NCBI GenBank assembly: GCA_035525055.1
Contig: DATLEZ010000178.1
Location: 1-45,833 of the forward strand
Source: DATEEG01 sp035525055
Lineage (GTDB): Bacteria; Actinomycetota; Acidimicrobiia; Spongiisociales; ZC4RG35
Reading direction: 5' to 3'
DNA length: 45,833 nucleotides
The first letter of the stretch is position 1; each line of letters begins with the position of its first letter. Under the pieces are notes generated by a model, which saw only the letters and a list, made by a program, of their open reading frames with translations, made no database searches and had not been told where the DNA came from. Positions 1 to 8,060 of the stretch are shown one piece after another. Position numbers and translations under genes: made by a program.

Positions 1-365
1 AGAGGGAGAACGTGTGGTGGCTGGGACCGAAGGGCTACGACGTGCTCCCGGGTTACCTCCACCACTTCTCGGTGGCGACGATCCCCTTCAAGGTGAACGA
101 CGTCACCCACAGCGTGTCACCCTTGAAACTCTTCGAATACATGGCGGGTGGCAAACCGGTGGTAACCACGGCGATGCGAGAAGCCCAGCACTACGAGCAC
201 GTCCTGGTTGCCCACGACCCCGACGAGTGGGTGAGGCTGATTGTGGAAGGTGTCGCTTTGGACCGCGACCCGGCCTTCGTGAAGAGCCTGCAAAGAACCG
301 CCCGAGCCAACACCTGGGACCAACGAGTAGGCACCCTGATCGACGCGGCGTCCAAGACGAGGTAG
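1..365 (+). CDS. Glycosyltransferase (GT4-like), C-terminal fragment
   Basis: This is the 3' end of a gene that starts before the window; the reading frame enters at base 3 and stops at TAG 363-365. The remaining ~120 residues hold the end of a GT-B fold: an 'LPGYLHHFSVATIPF' segment, then the donor-binding stretch 'HSVSPLKLFEYMAGGKPVV' and a short C-terminal helix. GT4 enzymes move sugars from nucleotide donors to lipid-linked or polysaccharide acceptors in the cytoplasm. The same donor motif occurs in the next gene (735-3179, 'HAVSPLKAFEYLAMGVPVA'), so the two are related and probably act on the same surface polysaccharide. Acceptor and sugar cannot be told from the fragment. Confidence 0.85.
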   Translation, partial: RENVWWLGPKGYDVLPGYLHHFSVATIPFKVNDVTHSVSPLKLFEYMAGGKPVVTTAMREAQHYEHVLVAHDPDEWVRLIVEGVALDRDPAFVKSLQRTARANTWDQRVGTLIDAASKTR

Positions 366-523
366 GCCAGGTTCGAGGTTCCTCGAGACGAACCCGCTCG
401 GACCACACCCTTCAACTGCCGCTGGGGTCGCTGATCACCCCCCCAAGCAGGGGCACAGAAAAACCACCGCTTCCCCTCCCTAGGGGAGATAGGACCTGTC
501 TTCCTCATAGGAGTATTCGGAGA

Positions 524-682
524 TGTCCCCCCGCTTGCGGGGTCAAGGTTCTTTGCTCCGGCTTGGAGGCCGAAGAATTACGGAACAAAGAACCTTGATC
601 AGACCGATCGCCCCTTGGGCGATCGAGGGGGGTGCGCGAACTCCGGACGCAGTCGACCCGATTGATCGCCGCCGGTTCGTTC
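524..682 (-). repeat. Long dispersed repeat, copy 1 (inverted), with nested 56-bp element
   Basis: Read on the minus strand it contains 'cgaaccggcggcg', a 31-bp identical block 'tgcgtccggagttcgcgcac'..., a hairpin, 'cgatcggtctga', the 56-bp element, and the terminal stem 'ccccgcaagcggggggaca'. The same order occurs on the plus strand at 3240-3397, so the two copies face each other across the glycosyltransferase gene 735-3179. Confidence 0.85.
543..598 (-). repeat. 56-bp element with perfect 13-bp terminal inverted repeats, copy 1
   Basis: It begins TCAAGGTTCTTTG (543-555) and ends CAAAGAACCTTGA (586-598), a perfect 13-bp inverted repeat whose pairing continues imperfectly inward. Its reverse complement is identical over all 56 bases to 3323-3378. 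It sits inside the long repeat at a place where copies at 7939 and 14923 have no insertion, so it looks like a small non-autonomous mobile or palindromic element. Confidence 0.85.
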
Positions 683-734
683 GACAACCTCTCATGTTCC
701 GGTTCTTCCTGACACACAGGCACAATTGGATCCG

Positions 735-3179
735 ATGCGCGTTTCGGTGATTGTGCCGGTTCTAAATGAGCGGGAGGCTGTGGGGCCTCTCGTTGAGGCT
801 TTGTTTGGTCAGACTCGGGCACCGGACGAGGTGGTCATCGCCGACGGGGGGTCCGATGATGGGACCCGGGGGATCCTCGACGAACTGGCCCAGCGTCACC
901 CGGGACTGACAGTGATCGACGGACCCGGCGGGATCTCCGGGAACCGCAACGCCGCCATCAGGGCGGCAACCGGAGAAGTGATCGCCTGCACCGACGCCGG
1001 CTGCCTCCCCGAGCCGGGGTGGCTCGAAGCTCTGGCCAAGCCATTCGAATCCGGGGCCGACTGGGTGGCGGGGTTCTACCGGCCCGAAGGCAAGACCACC
1101 GCGTCGACCGCCGCCGGGGTCGTGATGATGACCGTCCTCGAAGAAGTCGACATGGATCACTTCCTTCCGGGCGGGAGCTCGCAAGCCTTCACGAAGGAGG
1201 CATGGGAGACGGTGGGGGGATTTCCGGAAGGGATCAATGCGGGCGAGGACACCCTCTACGGGGAGCAATTGCGGTCCGCCGGGTATCGGCCCGAGTTCGC
1301 TCCCGATGCTCTGGTCGCCTGGCATCCGCCCTCGTCGCTCCAAGAGATGGCCGACAAGGCCCGGCTCTGGGGAGAAGCCGACGGGATCAACCGGGTACGG
1401 ACCGGTGCCTACCTGCGGGTCATTGCCGCCTACTGGATCCTGCCGTTGGTCGCCGTCGTGGCCGCGTCCTTCTTCCCGATCCTGGGCCTGGCGATCCTCG
1501 TCGCGTTCCTGGCCATCGTCATCTTCCGCACCCGGTTCAAGTATCGATGGGTCCGAGGATGGTCGAAGTGGTTCATGGTCCCCATTGCCCACGTCCGTCA
1601 ACAGTTGTCTCAAAGCCTGGGCTTTCTCGAGGGGTTTGGTCTCGGCAACCTGTCGAAGAAGGTGAAGGGAAGGGTCTTACGGCCGATCCAGCGCTTCTTG
1701 CCCGAGTCCTGGGTGCAGAGCCTCGCCGGAGAAGCGAAGCCACTACGCCACAACGTCGATGTTCGGCTCGACAACGAGACCCTGATCACGCGGTGGTTGC
1801 AAGACACGCCGGCCACCTATCGGGTAGGCACCAAAGGACCGAAGCCGGGCCAGGCGCTAGTCCAGGCGACGGTCGAACTGCGCCCCGGATTGGAACCGTT
1901 GGCATCCCCTCTGGCGGTGAGCCTTCCCGAAGCACTGGTCAAGGATCTCGCCGACGAACCCCAGATCCTGGAGGACCCTGTTGCGTCTTACGCGGTGCTG
2001 CGGCAGTCGGGGCACCGGTACTCGTTGGTCCCGTCGCTGGGAGGTTTCACCGCCCGGAAGGACCCAATCATGGGTGCCGGTTCGCTAGTGGTGCTGGCGG
2101 CCGTCCCCATCCACGATGTCGGCGGCGGCAGCCGGGGATCCCAGATTGCCCAGGAGGCAGCAAGCCGCAACATGCACGTGACCTATCTCTCGCGATTCGA
2201 TGCGGCCGAGTCCATGGACCTCGGGCTCAGGTTCATCCACCCGCGCCTCGAGGAGATGGTGATTGGCGAGTTCGACGCCGAGTCATTCCTGGCTAGGGAT
2301 CCGCAGGGGCCGCGGATCGCCCTGGTGGAGTTCCCGCATCGTGACTACAAGCCGATCGTGGAGGCACTATGGAACAACGGATTCCGGATCGTTTACGACC
2401 TCATCGATGATTGGGATGACGCCACTCTCGGCGGATGGTGGTACGACCACGAGTTCGTCGAGTGGCTGGTCGCCCACACCCATGTGCTGACGGCGTCGGC
2501 CCCTTCACTCGTCCGATCGCTGCGGGAGAAATCGGGTCGTGAAGTGATCGAGGTTCCCAACGGAGTCAACGCCCGCATCTTTGACATCGACATCACTCGA
2601 CCCGTTCCTCGTGATCTCCCCGCCGGCGATGGGCCGCTGTTCGAGTATCACGGGTCGCTCTATGGAAACTGGTTCGACTGGTCGGCTATCGCTGGGATCG
2701 CTCGCGCCTTCCCCGAGGCGAGGATCGTCCTCATCGGCGACCGACCGCGAAGGATTCCGGAGCTGCCCAACAACGTTCATCTACTCGGCCTGAAACCGCA
2801 GGGAGCCCTGCCCTCGTATCTGGCGCAGGCTGACGTCGGGTTGATTCCGTTCGTGGTGTCGAAGACGACCCACGCGGTCAGCCCGCTCAAGGCATTCGAG
2901 TATCTGGCGATGGGAGTGCCGGTGGCGGCGGCGCCGCTGGAGCCACTGGAGGGTTTGGACGGGGTCCATACCAACACCAATCTGTTCGAAGCAGTTCTCC
3001 GTGCGCTGGCGTCCCCGCGTCCCGTCGGCCACGAAGCGCTGGCCCGTCACGGCTGGGGAGAAAGGCTTGGTCGGATGCTGGCCGAGTTGGAGGTCGAGTT
3101 GCCTCCCCTGGGTCGCCCCGTCCGAGTCGAAATCCACCCGATCCTCCACTACGCCCGAGAAGACCGAATCATCAAGTAA
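735..3179 (+). CDS. Bifunctional-looking glycosyltransferase, GT2-GT4 fusion
   Basis: An 814-residue protein with two glycosyltransferase modules. Residues ~2-230 are a GT2/GT-A domain: 'VSVIVPVLNE', 'IADGGSDDGT', the DxD-like 'CTDAG' and 'NAGEDTLYGEQL'. One or two hydrophobic segments follow at ~232-262, placing it at the membrane. A middle region (~265-450) is not recognised. The C-terminal half is GT4-like: 'GGGSRGSQIAQEA' near 461 and the donor site 'HAVSPLKAFEYLAMGVPV' near 713. It probably adds two successive sugars during exopolysaccharide assembly. ATG 735 is preferred because 'MRVSVIVPVLNE' is a typical GT2 start; TTG 726 is possible. The gene is alone between two inverted repeat copies. 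Confidence 0.85.
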   Translation: MRVSVIVPVLNEREAVGPLVEALFGQTRAPDEVVIADGGSDDGTRGILDELAQRHPGLTVIDGPGGISGNRNAAIRAATGEVIACTDAGCLPEPGWLEALAKPFESGADWVAGFYRPEGKTTASTAAGVVMMTVLEEVDMDHFLPGGSSQAFTKEAWETVGGFPEGINAGEDTLYGEQLRSAGYRPEFAPDALVAWHPPSSLQEMADKARLWGEADGINRVRTGAYLRVIAAYWILPLVAVVAASFFPILGLAILVAFLAIVIFRTRFKYRWVRGWSKWFMVPIAHVRQQLSQSLGFLEGFGLGNLSKKVKGRVLRPIQRFLPESWVQSLAGEAKPLRHNVDVRLDNETLITRWLQDTPATYRVGTKGPKPGQALVQATVELRPGLEPLASPLAVSLPEALVKDLADEPQILEDPVASYAVLRQSGHRYSLVPSLGGFTARKDPIMGAGSLVVLAAVPIHDVGGGSRGSQIAQEAASRNMHVTYLSRFDAAESMDLGLRFIHPRLEEMVIGEFDAESFLARDPQGPRIALVEFPHRDYKPIVEALWNNGFRIVYDLIDDWDDATLGGWWYDHEFVEWLVAHTHVLTASAPSLVRSLREKSGREVIEVPNGVNARIFDIDITRPVPRDLPAGDGPLFEYHGSLYGNWFDWSAIAGIARAFPEARIVLIGDRPRRIPELPNNVHLLGLKPQGALPSYLAQADVGLIPFVVSKTTHAVSPLKAFEYLAMGVPVAAAPLEPLEGLDGVHTNTNLFEAVLRALASPRPVGHEALARHGWGERLGRMLAELEVELPPLGRPVRVEIHPILHYAREDRIIK

Positions 3180-3239
3180 GAGGGTGGAGTCGAACCGGCG
3201 TCGGTGTGAGCCGTCGTGGACCTATCGGGTTTCTCTCCA

Positions 3240-3397
3240 GACGAACCGGCGGCGCTGTGAGGAAAAGATGCGTCCGGAGTTCGCGCACCCCCCTCGATCT
3301 CGCTGCGCTTCGATCGGTCTGATCAAGGTTCTTTGTTCCGTAATTCTTCGGCCTCCAAGCCGGAGCAAAGAACCTTGACCCCGCAAACGGGGGGACA
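3240..3397 (+). repeat. Long dispersed repeat, copy 2, with nested 56-bp element
   Basis: It runs 'agacgaaccggcggcgctg', 'tgcgtccggagttcgcgcac', 'cgatctcgctgcgcttcgat', 'cggtctga', the 56-bp element, then 'ccccgcaaacggggggaca'. It is the inverted partner of 524-682. A partial extra copy ('gtcgaaccggcgtcggtgtgag') precedes it at about 3189-3210, just after the glycosyltransferase stop. Confidence 0.85.
3323..3378 (+). repeat. 56-bp element with perfect 13-bp terminal inverted repeats, copy 2
   Basis: Identical over 56 bases to the reverse complement of 543-598. The arms TCAAGGTTCTTTG and CAAAGAACCTTGA are perfect inverted repeats. It follows 'cgatcggtctga' and is followed by 'ccccgcaaacgggg'. 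Confidence 0.85.
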
Positions 3398-3416
3398 ACC
3401 TGTCGTTTTTGTCCCC
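3391..3416 (+). terminator. Possible hairpin terminator after the GT2-GT4 gene
   Basis: GGGGACAA (3391-3398) pairs with TTGTCCCC (3409-3416); the loop contains part of a run of five T. A competing stem CCCCG...CGGGG lies just upstream. The T run is inside the loop rather than after the stem, so intrinsic termination is uncertain. Confidence 0.25.
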
Positions 3417-3453
3417 TTCTTGACCCCCGCTACTCACCACCCACCACTCCTGG

Positions 3454-4761
3454 CTATTGGGCTCCGTTGCGGCCTATCACTGTCAACAGGGTTTTGGCCA
3501 GGATTGATAGGTCTAGCCAGGGGGACATGTGGCGGAGGTAGTAGAGGTCGTAGGTCAGCTTTTCGATGGTGTCGTTGAGGTCGTCGGCGTATCCAGAGTT
3601 CACCTGGGCCCAGCCGGTGATGCCCGGTCGGACCATATGGCGGTATCGGTAGAACGGGATCAATCTTTCGAACTGCTGAACGAAGGCGAGTTGCTCGGCT
3701 CGCGGCCCCACCAGGGCGGCATCTCCCTTGAGGACGTTGAGCAATTGGGGGATCTCGTCCAGCCTGGTCGAGCGGAGGAACCGGCCGATCCTGGTGATGC
3801 GGGGATCGTCGGGCGAGGTGAATTGGGGACCGTCGTCATCGGCTCCGAGGACCATTGTCCGGAACTTGTACATCGTGAACGGCTTGTCGTTGAAGCCGGT
3901 CCGTCGCTGCTTGAACACAGCCGGCCCGGGTGAATCGAGCTTCACCGCCACCCAGGTCAGTCCTGCCAGGACTGCCCAAATGGGCGAAGTTGCCACAACC
4001 AGAAACGACTCGACAACCTGCTTCATCGGGGCGTAGGGGGCCCGGCGCTCCAGGGGGACGCTGATCTCCCACCCCTCGGCGAGGTGGACGAGCGCGACCC
4101 TCCCGGTGTGCTCCTCATAGACGTTGCTGAGTGGTCGCACCTCGTAGCCGGCCAGCGTGCTGGAGGAAACGAAGCTCGCCATCTGATCAGAGAGCACCGC
4201 CCGCATGTCGAGCACCAGCGTGGTGTTCGGCGATGGTGCGACCGACGGCGATTCCCCGCGCGGTTCGAGGAGATCGATCACATTGGCATTCGGCGAATCG
4301 GCGAGGTCCTCCACCAGTGCCTTCTCGTCGGTGATGATCACCATGTCCTCGATCCACGGTCTTCTCCGCTGGATCGCCCGGTAGACCAGAGCAAGGACAA
4401 GCCACCCGCCGAGGGCGACCGAGACCCAACGCAACGAGTAATACGTGCGGGTGATGAAGGTTCCCAGGAGGACCGACACCAACGCGAACGCACCAGCCGT
4501 GAAAGCACGGGCATAGAGAGGTCGGGGCACGGCCGGTTCGACCAGGCGTAGCGACTGCCAGCTCCCAAACATGACTCCGAGAACCAGCAAAGCGACCATG
4601 GGACGCGGGTTCTGGATTCCGAAGATGTCGAGATCGAACTGGGGAGCGTTCCAAGGCAGCCACACTCCGAACGCGTATTGGGAGGCGAGGAGGCCGGCAA
4701 CCAGCGCCGCGGCCGTATCCACTGCGACGGTGTTGAGTGCGAAGCGGGTGCGGAGCCTCAC
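3454..4761 (-). CDS. Exopolysaccharide polyprenyl-phosphate sugar phosphotransferase (WbaP-like)
   Basis: This protein starts lipid-linked polysaccharide synthesis by moving a sugar-1-phosphate from a nucleotide sugar to undecaprenyl phosphate in the inner leaflet of the membrane. The 435-residue version starts at GTG 4761. It has four or five N-terminal membrane segments (to ~residue 130), a soluble middle, a further hydrophobic helix ('ATSPIWAVLAGLTWVAVKL'), and the bacterial sugar transferase domain: 'MYKFRTM', 'STRLDEIPQLLNVLKGD', 'LVGPRAE', 'VRPGITGWAQVNSGY'. The frame stays open upstream to 5208, but that part is antisense to the amidohydrolase gene and lacks family features. No strong Shine-Dalgarno decides the start. 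A second, shorter sugar transferase lies at 43117. Confidence 0.88.
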   Translation of the reverse strand: MRLRTRFALNTVAVDTAAALVAGLLASQYAFGVWLPWNAPQFDLDIFGIQNPRPMVALLVLGVMFGSWQSLRLVEPAVPRPLYARAFTAGAFALVSVLLGTFITRTYYSLRWVSVALGGWLVLALVYRAIQRRRPWIEDMVIITDEKALVEDLADSPNANVIDLLEPRGESPSVAPSPNTTLVLDMRAVLSDQMASFVSSSTLAGYEVRPLSNVYEEHTGRVALVHLAEGWEISVPLERRAPYAPMKQVVESFLVVATSPIWAVLAGLTWVAVKLDSPGPAVFKQRRTGFNDKPFTMYKFRTMVLGADDDGPQFTSPDDPRITRIGRFLRSTRLDEIPQLLNVLKGDAALVGPRAEQLAFVQQFERLIPFYRYRHMVRPGITGWAQVNSGYADDLNDTIEKLTYDLYYLRHMSPWLDLSILAKTLLTVIGRNGAQ

Positions 4762-4830
4762 GAAAAGGAACGGTACACACCCTTCGCCGGATACGGACGG
4801 ACGCTGAGGCTCAGGCCGAAATCGGTCCCG

Positions 4831-6315
4831 ATGAACTTTGAGGCTGGTAGAACCGTCCCAAGAACCGTGCGCGATACCGACGACCCCGGTCTGCCCATCA
4901 CGTTCGGGCCCTGCTCGAACGGCGAGTACGACCCGGAGCCAACGGACCCCGTCCGCTCCGAGATGATGGGATTGGCCAGAGCCGAGTGCGAGCTCGGGGC
5001 GGATCAAACCGACGTCAGCCGCCGGGATTTCCTTCGCTCGGCCTGCGCCACCGCCGCCACTCTGTGGGCGATCGACCAGACAGCGCTGGTCGCGGCCGGC
5101 CGATCTATCGGAGGCCGGTACCGGATTGCTGCCGACGCTCTCCGCGATCCCACGGTCGCCCGGACAGTCATCGGAGCCGGGGAGTTCGTGTTCGACATGC
5201 AGGGCCACCTGCTCGAGTACGACCTCGATCCCTCCAACCGCGGCAACTGGTTTTGGGGCACCTCATTCCCCCAGGCCGACTGCGGATACGAAGAAGATGC
5301 GAGGGCGTGCTTCTCGATGAATCACTTCCTCGAGGAGATGTTCATCCGCTCGGACACGACGATGACCGCACTCTCCGGTCTCCCGATCCTCCCGGAAGGA
5401 AGCCCGTTGCCACCGGAGGTCATGGAAGAAACCCGCCGGGTCGTCACGGCTCTTGGAGTCGACAACCGGATCCTCGTCAACGCCCTGGCCCTTCCTCAAC
5501 TCGGCCCTCTTCAGGGGGTGTTGGACGAGATGGAGAAGACCGTTGCCGAGCAGCCTGTGAGCGGCTGGAAGACCTTCACCCACTTCCCGTCGGGTTGGTT
5601 TCTCGACGACCACGATCCCAACCTGCCTCAGGTGGGCGACCAGTTCCTTCAGCACATAGAGAGACTGGGGCGACCTGTCCTCTGCATCCACAAGGGGCTC
5701 GCAGGCGGAGCCAGGATCGGCTCGCCGGTCGACGTCGGGCCCGCCGCCGTCGCCCATCCCGGGGTCAAGTTTGTGATCTATCACTCCGGCTACGAAGTGG
5801 GCACGTCGGAAGGGCCGTACACCGAGGAGACGGCCGACCGCGGCGTCAACCGCCTCGTGTCGTCGTTGCGCCGCGCCGGAGTTGCTCCCGGAAGCAACGT
5901 CTTCGCCGAGATCGGTTCGACCTGGTGGCACCTCCTCCGACGACCGGAACAGGCGGCCCATGTTCTCGGCAAACTTCTGGTCGCCGTGGGCGAGGACAAT
6001 CTCCTGTGGGGAACCGATTCGATCTTCTACGGATCACCGCAGGGCCAGATCGATGCTCTCCGAGCCTTCGAGATCACACCAGAGTTCCAGGAGCGGTTCG
6101 GATATCCGGAGTTGACCCGCGAGCGGAAGCGAAAGATCCTCGGCGAGAATGCCGCTCGTCTCTACAACATCGCACCGATCCGATCGGGGCTCTATTTCAG
6201 TCCCGAGGATCTAGCCGAAGCCCGGAGTCAGCACCCGGTGGCAATGCGGACCTGGGGCCCGACCACCAAAGCGGAAGTGAAAGACTTCAGGGAACACCAC
6301 AGAGGCTGGCCCTGA
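4831..6315 (+). CDS. Tat-secreted amidohydrolase (amidohydrolase-2 family)
   Basis: A 494-residue metal-dependent hydrolase of the amidohydrolase superfamily (TIM barrel); the substrate is unknown. The twin-arginine signal 'SRRDFLRSACATAATLWA' begins near residue 64, after a long N-terminus containing 'GLPITFGPCSNGEYDPEP'. From memory, related actinobacterial proteins share this extension, which supports ATG 4831; ATG 4963 is a shorter option. Family-like features are 'FVFDMQGHLLEY' (an F-D-x-Q-x-H start strand), 'FTHFPSGWFLDD', 'VLCIHKGLAGG', 'FVIYHSGYE' and the late 'LLWGTDSIFYGSPQGQI', with Asp as likely metal ligand. It lies divergent from the sugar transferase and monocistronic before an intergenic repeat. 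Confidence 0.85.
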   Translation: MNFEAGRTVPRTVRDTDDPGLPITFGPCSNGEYDPEPTDPVRSEMMGLARAECELGADQTDVSRRDFLRSACATAATLWAIDQTALVAAGRSIGGRYRIAADALRDPTVARTVIGAGEFVFDMQGHLLEYDLDPSNRGNWFWGTSFPQADCGYEEDARACFSMNHFLEEMFIRSDTTMTALSGLPILPEGSPLPPEVMEETRRVVTALGVDNRILVNALALPQLGPLQGVLDEMEKTVAEQPVSGWKTFTHFPSGWFLDDHDPNLPQVGDQFLQHIERLGRPVLCIHKGLAGGARIGSPVDVGPAAVAHPGVKFVIYHSGYEVGTSEGPYTEETADRGVNRLVSSLRRAGVAPGSNVFAEIGSTWWHLLRRPEQAAHVLGKLLVAVGEDNLLWGTDSIFYGSPQGQIDALRAFEITPEFQERFGYPELTRERKRKILGENAARLYNIAPIRSGLYFSPEDLAEARSQHPVAMRTWGPTTKAEVKDFREHHRGWP

Positions 6316-6323
6316 AAAGAACC

Positions 6324-6354
6324 CGTTTTACGTTTTACGTTCTACGTTTTACGT
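6324..6354 (+). repeat. Heptanucleotide tandem repeat (cgtttta)n
   Basis: Four units of 7 bp (cgtttta, cgtttta, cgttcta, cgtttta) plus cgt, directly after the amidohydrolase stop and AT-rich against the GC-rich background. Other 7-bp arrays with different sequences lie at 10694, 10837 and 40176. Confidence 0.85.
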
Positions 6355-6382
6355 CCGAACCGCGAGTCGGCCTTCGGCTGAC

Positions 6383-6434
6383 GGTTTTGGCGCGGAGTTC
6401 TGCTCCTCTGGTGTCGATCGTCCGCGCCAAAACC
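6383..6434. repeat. Hairpin repeat family 2, copy 1
   Basis: GGTTTTGGCGCGGA (6383-6396) and TCCGCGCCAAAACC (6421-6434) form a perfect 14-bp inverted repeat around a 24-nt loop. The loop contains 'tgctcctctgg' and 'gtcgatcg'. The second copy at 10769-10816 keeps both the arms and most of the loop. It lies between convergent genes. Confidence 0.9.
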
Positions 6435-6476
6435 AGGATTTCCGGGTCGACGTAGAACTATGACGCCTCGGTCGCG

Positions 6477-7883
6477 TCACGGTTTCTTCGACATGATTTC
6501 CGCTAGCGCTATCAAGGTTCTGGTTCCGAAGCCGGTGCCGCCTTTGGGGAACCAGGCGTAGGGCGTGTCGGCCCGGGCGGGGCCGGCGATATCGAGATGG
6601 ACCCAACGCTTTCCGCCGGCGAAGGGACGCAGGATCAACGAGGACGTGCTGACGCCGCCGTAACGGCCTCCGATGTTCTTGACGTCGGCGACCTCCGACC
6701 GGATCAGGTGGCAATAGTCGTCGACAATGGGCATCGGCCAGAATCGCTCCCCGGCGACGGCGCCGGCGGCGACCACTAACTCGACATCCTCGTGTTCGTT
6801 GCCGAGCGCCGCTGCCACCCTGTCCCCGAGGGCGATGCGCTGGGCGCCGGTCAAAGTGGCGATATCGACGATTAGGTCGGCCGATCCTTCGGCCGCAAGA
6901 ATCAGGCCATCGGCCAACACCAGCCGACCCTCGGCATCGGTGTTCAAGACTTCGATGGTCCGACCGTTCCGGTAGGTGATGACGTCTCCGGGTCGGGTCG
7001 CTCCCCCGCCGGGCATGTTCTCGGTGAGCGGCAGATACGCCTCGATATTGATCGGAAGCTTGAGCCGGGCGGCACCGATGACTGCCGCTGCCACCGCTGC
7101 GGCTCCGGACATGTCTGTCTTCATCGTCTCCATGCCTTCGCCGGTCTTGATCGACAGACCACCCGAGTCGAAGACGATCCCCTTACCCACCAGCGCCAAC
7201 GACCGCTCCGCCCGCCGGGGCCGGTAAGACAGACGGACAAAGCGGGGTGGCCGGTGAGAACCCGCGGCGACTGCCAGAGTGCCGTTGATCCGCTCAGCGG
7301 CCATCTTCTCCTCATCCCAGATCTCGGGACGGACGCCGACGGAAGCCGCCTGCTCGGCAATCAAGCGGGCCAGCACCTCCGGGGCCTTGTCGCCGGCCGG
7401 GGTATTGACGAGATCACGAGCAAACACTTCGGCGTCGGAGACGATCCCGGCGGCGGCGAACTGGCGAGCATCGGCACCGGGAAGCTCCACCACAACGTCG
7501 TTGGTCGGCTTGCTCTTGTAGCGCCCGAACTTGTACCCGCCGAGAATGAGCCCTTCGACCACCGCCCTGGTGGCCCCGGCGATGTCGACGTCATGAAGGC
7601 CGGTGCCGATCCGTTCGATCGTCCCGAGATTTCGAGCGAGCGACCCGGCGGCCCACCGCAACGAATCTGCCGACGCCTCCTCACCAAGACCTACGGCGAT
7701 GAGGCTTGCATCGAGAACGGCCACCTGTCCGACCTTGCCGATGAATCCCTGGCGGTCTAGTTGGTCCTTGCCTCGATTGAGAGCGGCCTGAAAGCCTGGA
7801 GTGGCCGCTTCCCGGCCTTTCAGGACGGGGATGGCGAAAGGGATGCTCCGGCTGCGGCGTTGAGTGATTTCTACGTTGACCAT
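6477..7883 (-). CDS. pepA: Leucyl aminopeptidase (M17 family)
   Basis: A cytosolic di-zinc/manganese aminopeptidase releasing N-terminal residues from peptides. The 468-residue protein has a variable N-terminal domain (1-~150) and the M17 catalytic domain with 'LVGKGIVFDSGGLSIK', 'METMKTDMSGAAAV' and the signature 'NTDAEGRLVLADGL'. These supply the metal ligands Lys, Asp, Asp and Glu and the catalytic Arg. ATG 7883 is chosen ('MVNVEITQRR'). The frame stays open to 8045, but that upstream part is translated long dispersed repeat and is not protein-like. The gene stands alone, flanked by repeat copies on both sides. Motifs are complete, so it should be active. Confidence 0.93.
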   Translation of the reverse strand: MVNVEITQRRSRSIPFAIPVLKGREAATPGFQAALNRGKDQLDRQGFIGKVGQVAVLDASLIAVGLGEEASADSLRWAAGSLARNLGTIERIGTGLHDVDIAGATRAVVEGLILGGYKFGRYKSKPTNDVVVELPGADARQFAAAGIVSDAEVFARDLVNTPAGDKAPEVLARLIAEQAASVGVRPEIWDEEKMAAERINGTLAVAAGSHRPPRFVRLSYRPRRAERSLALVGKGIVFDSGGLSIKTGEGMETMKTDMSGAAAVAAAVIGAARLKLPINIEAYLPLTENMPGGGATRPGDVITYRNGRTIEVLNTDAEGRLVLADGLILAAEGSADLIVDIATLTGAQRIALGDRVAAALGNEHEDVELVVAAGAVAGERFWPMPIVDDYCHLIRSEVADVKNIGGRYGGVSTSSLILRPFAGGKRWVHLDIAGPARADTPYAWFPKGGTGFGTRTLIALAEIMSKKP

Positions 7884-7938
7884 CGCCGGAGGGTATCGAA
7901 CCCAGTCTGAGGTTGAGCCGGTTCCCATGTGAAGAATC

Positions 7939-8040
7939 GAGACGAACCGGCGGCGCTGGGAGGAAGGAATGCGTCTGGAGTTCGCGCACCCCCCTCGATC
8001 TCGCTTCGCTTCGATCGGTCCCCCCGCAAGCGGGGGGACA
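7939..8040 (+). repeat. Long dispersed repeat, copy 3 (no insertion)
   Basis: 'gagacgaaccggcggcgctg', 'atgcgtctggagttcgcgca', 'cgatctcgcttcgcttcgat', then directly 'cggtccccccgcaagcgggg'. Compared with copies at 524 and 3240 this is an unoccupied version: the 56-bp palindromic element is absent. It lies between pepA and the membrane protein gene and creates a false N-terminal extension of pepA. Confidence 0.85.
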
Positions 8041-8060
8041 GCCAAGGCGGGGGACCACCC

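Larger units (their letters stand above)
366..734. other. Intergenic region, repeat-rich
   Basis: No gene is supported in this 369-bp gap. The left part (366-520) has degenerate pieces of the long dispersed repeat ('cgagacgaacccgctcgg') and a CT-rich stretch. The right part (524-682) is a full minus-oriented copy of that repeat, interrupted by a 56-bp palindromic element and carrying the hairpin CGATCGCCC-CTT-GGGCGATCG at 605-625 (perfect 9-bp stem). Short ORFs here are repeat-derived. No clear promoter was recognised for the gene at 735. Confidence 0.6.

Noticed and set aside
4762..5208. Extended N-terminus of the WbaP-like protein
   Set aside because: It would be fully antisense to the start of the amidohydrolase gene and encodes low-complexity sequence without membrane helices.
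7884..8045. N-terminal extension of leucyl aminopeptidase to 8045
   Set aside because: The added residues are translated long dispersed repeat; the M17 family start fits ATG 7883.
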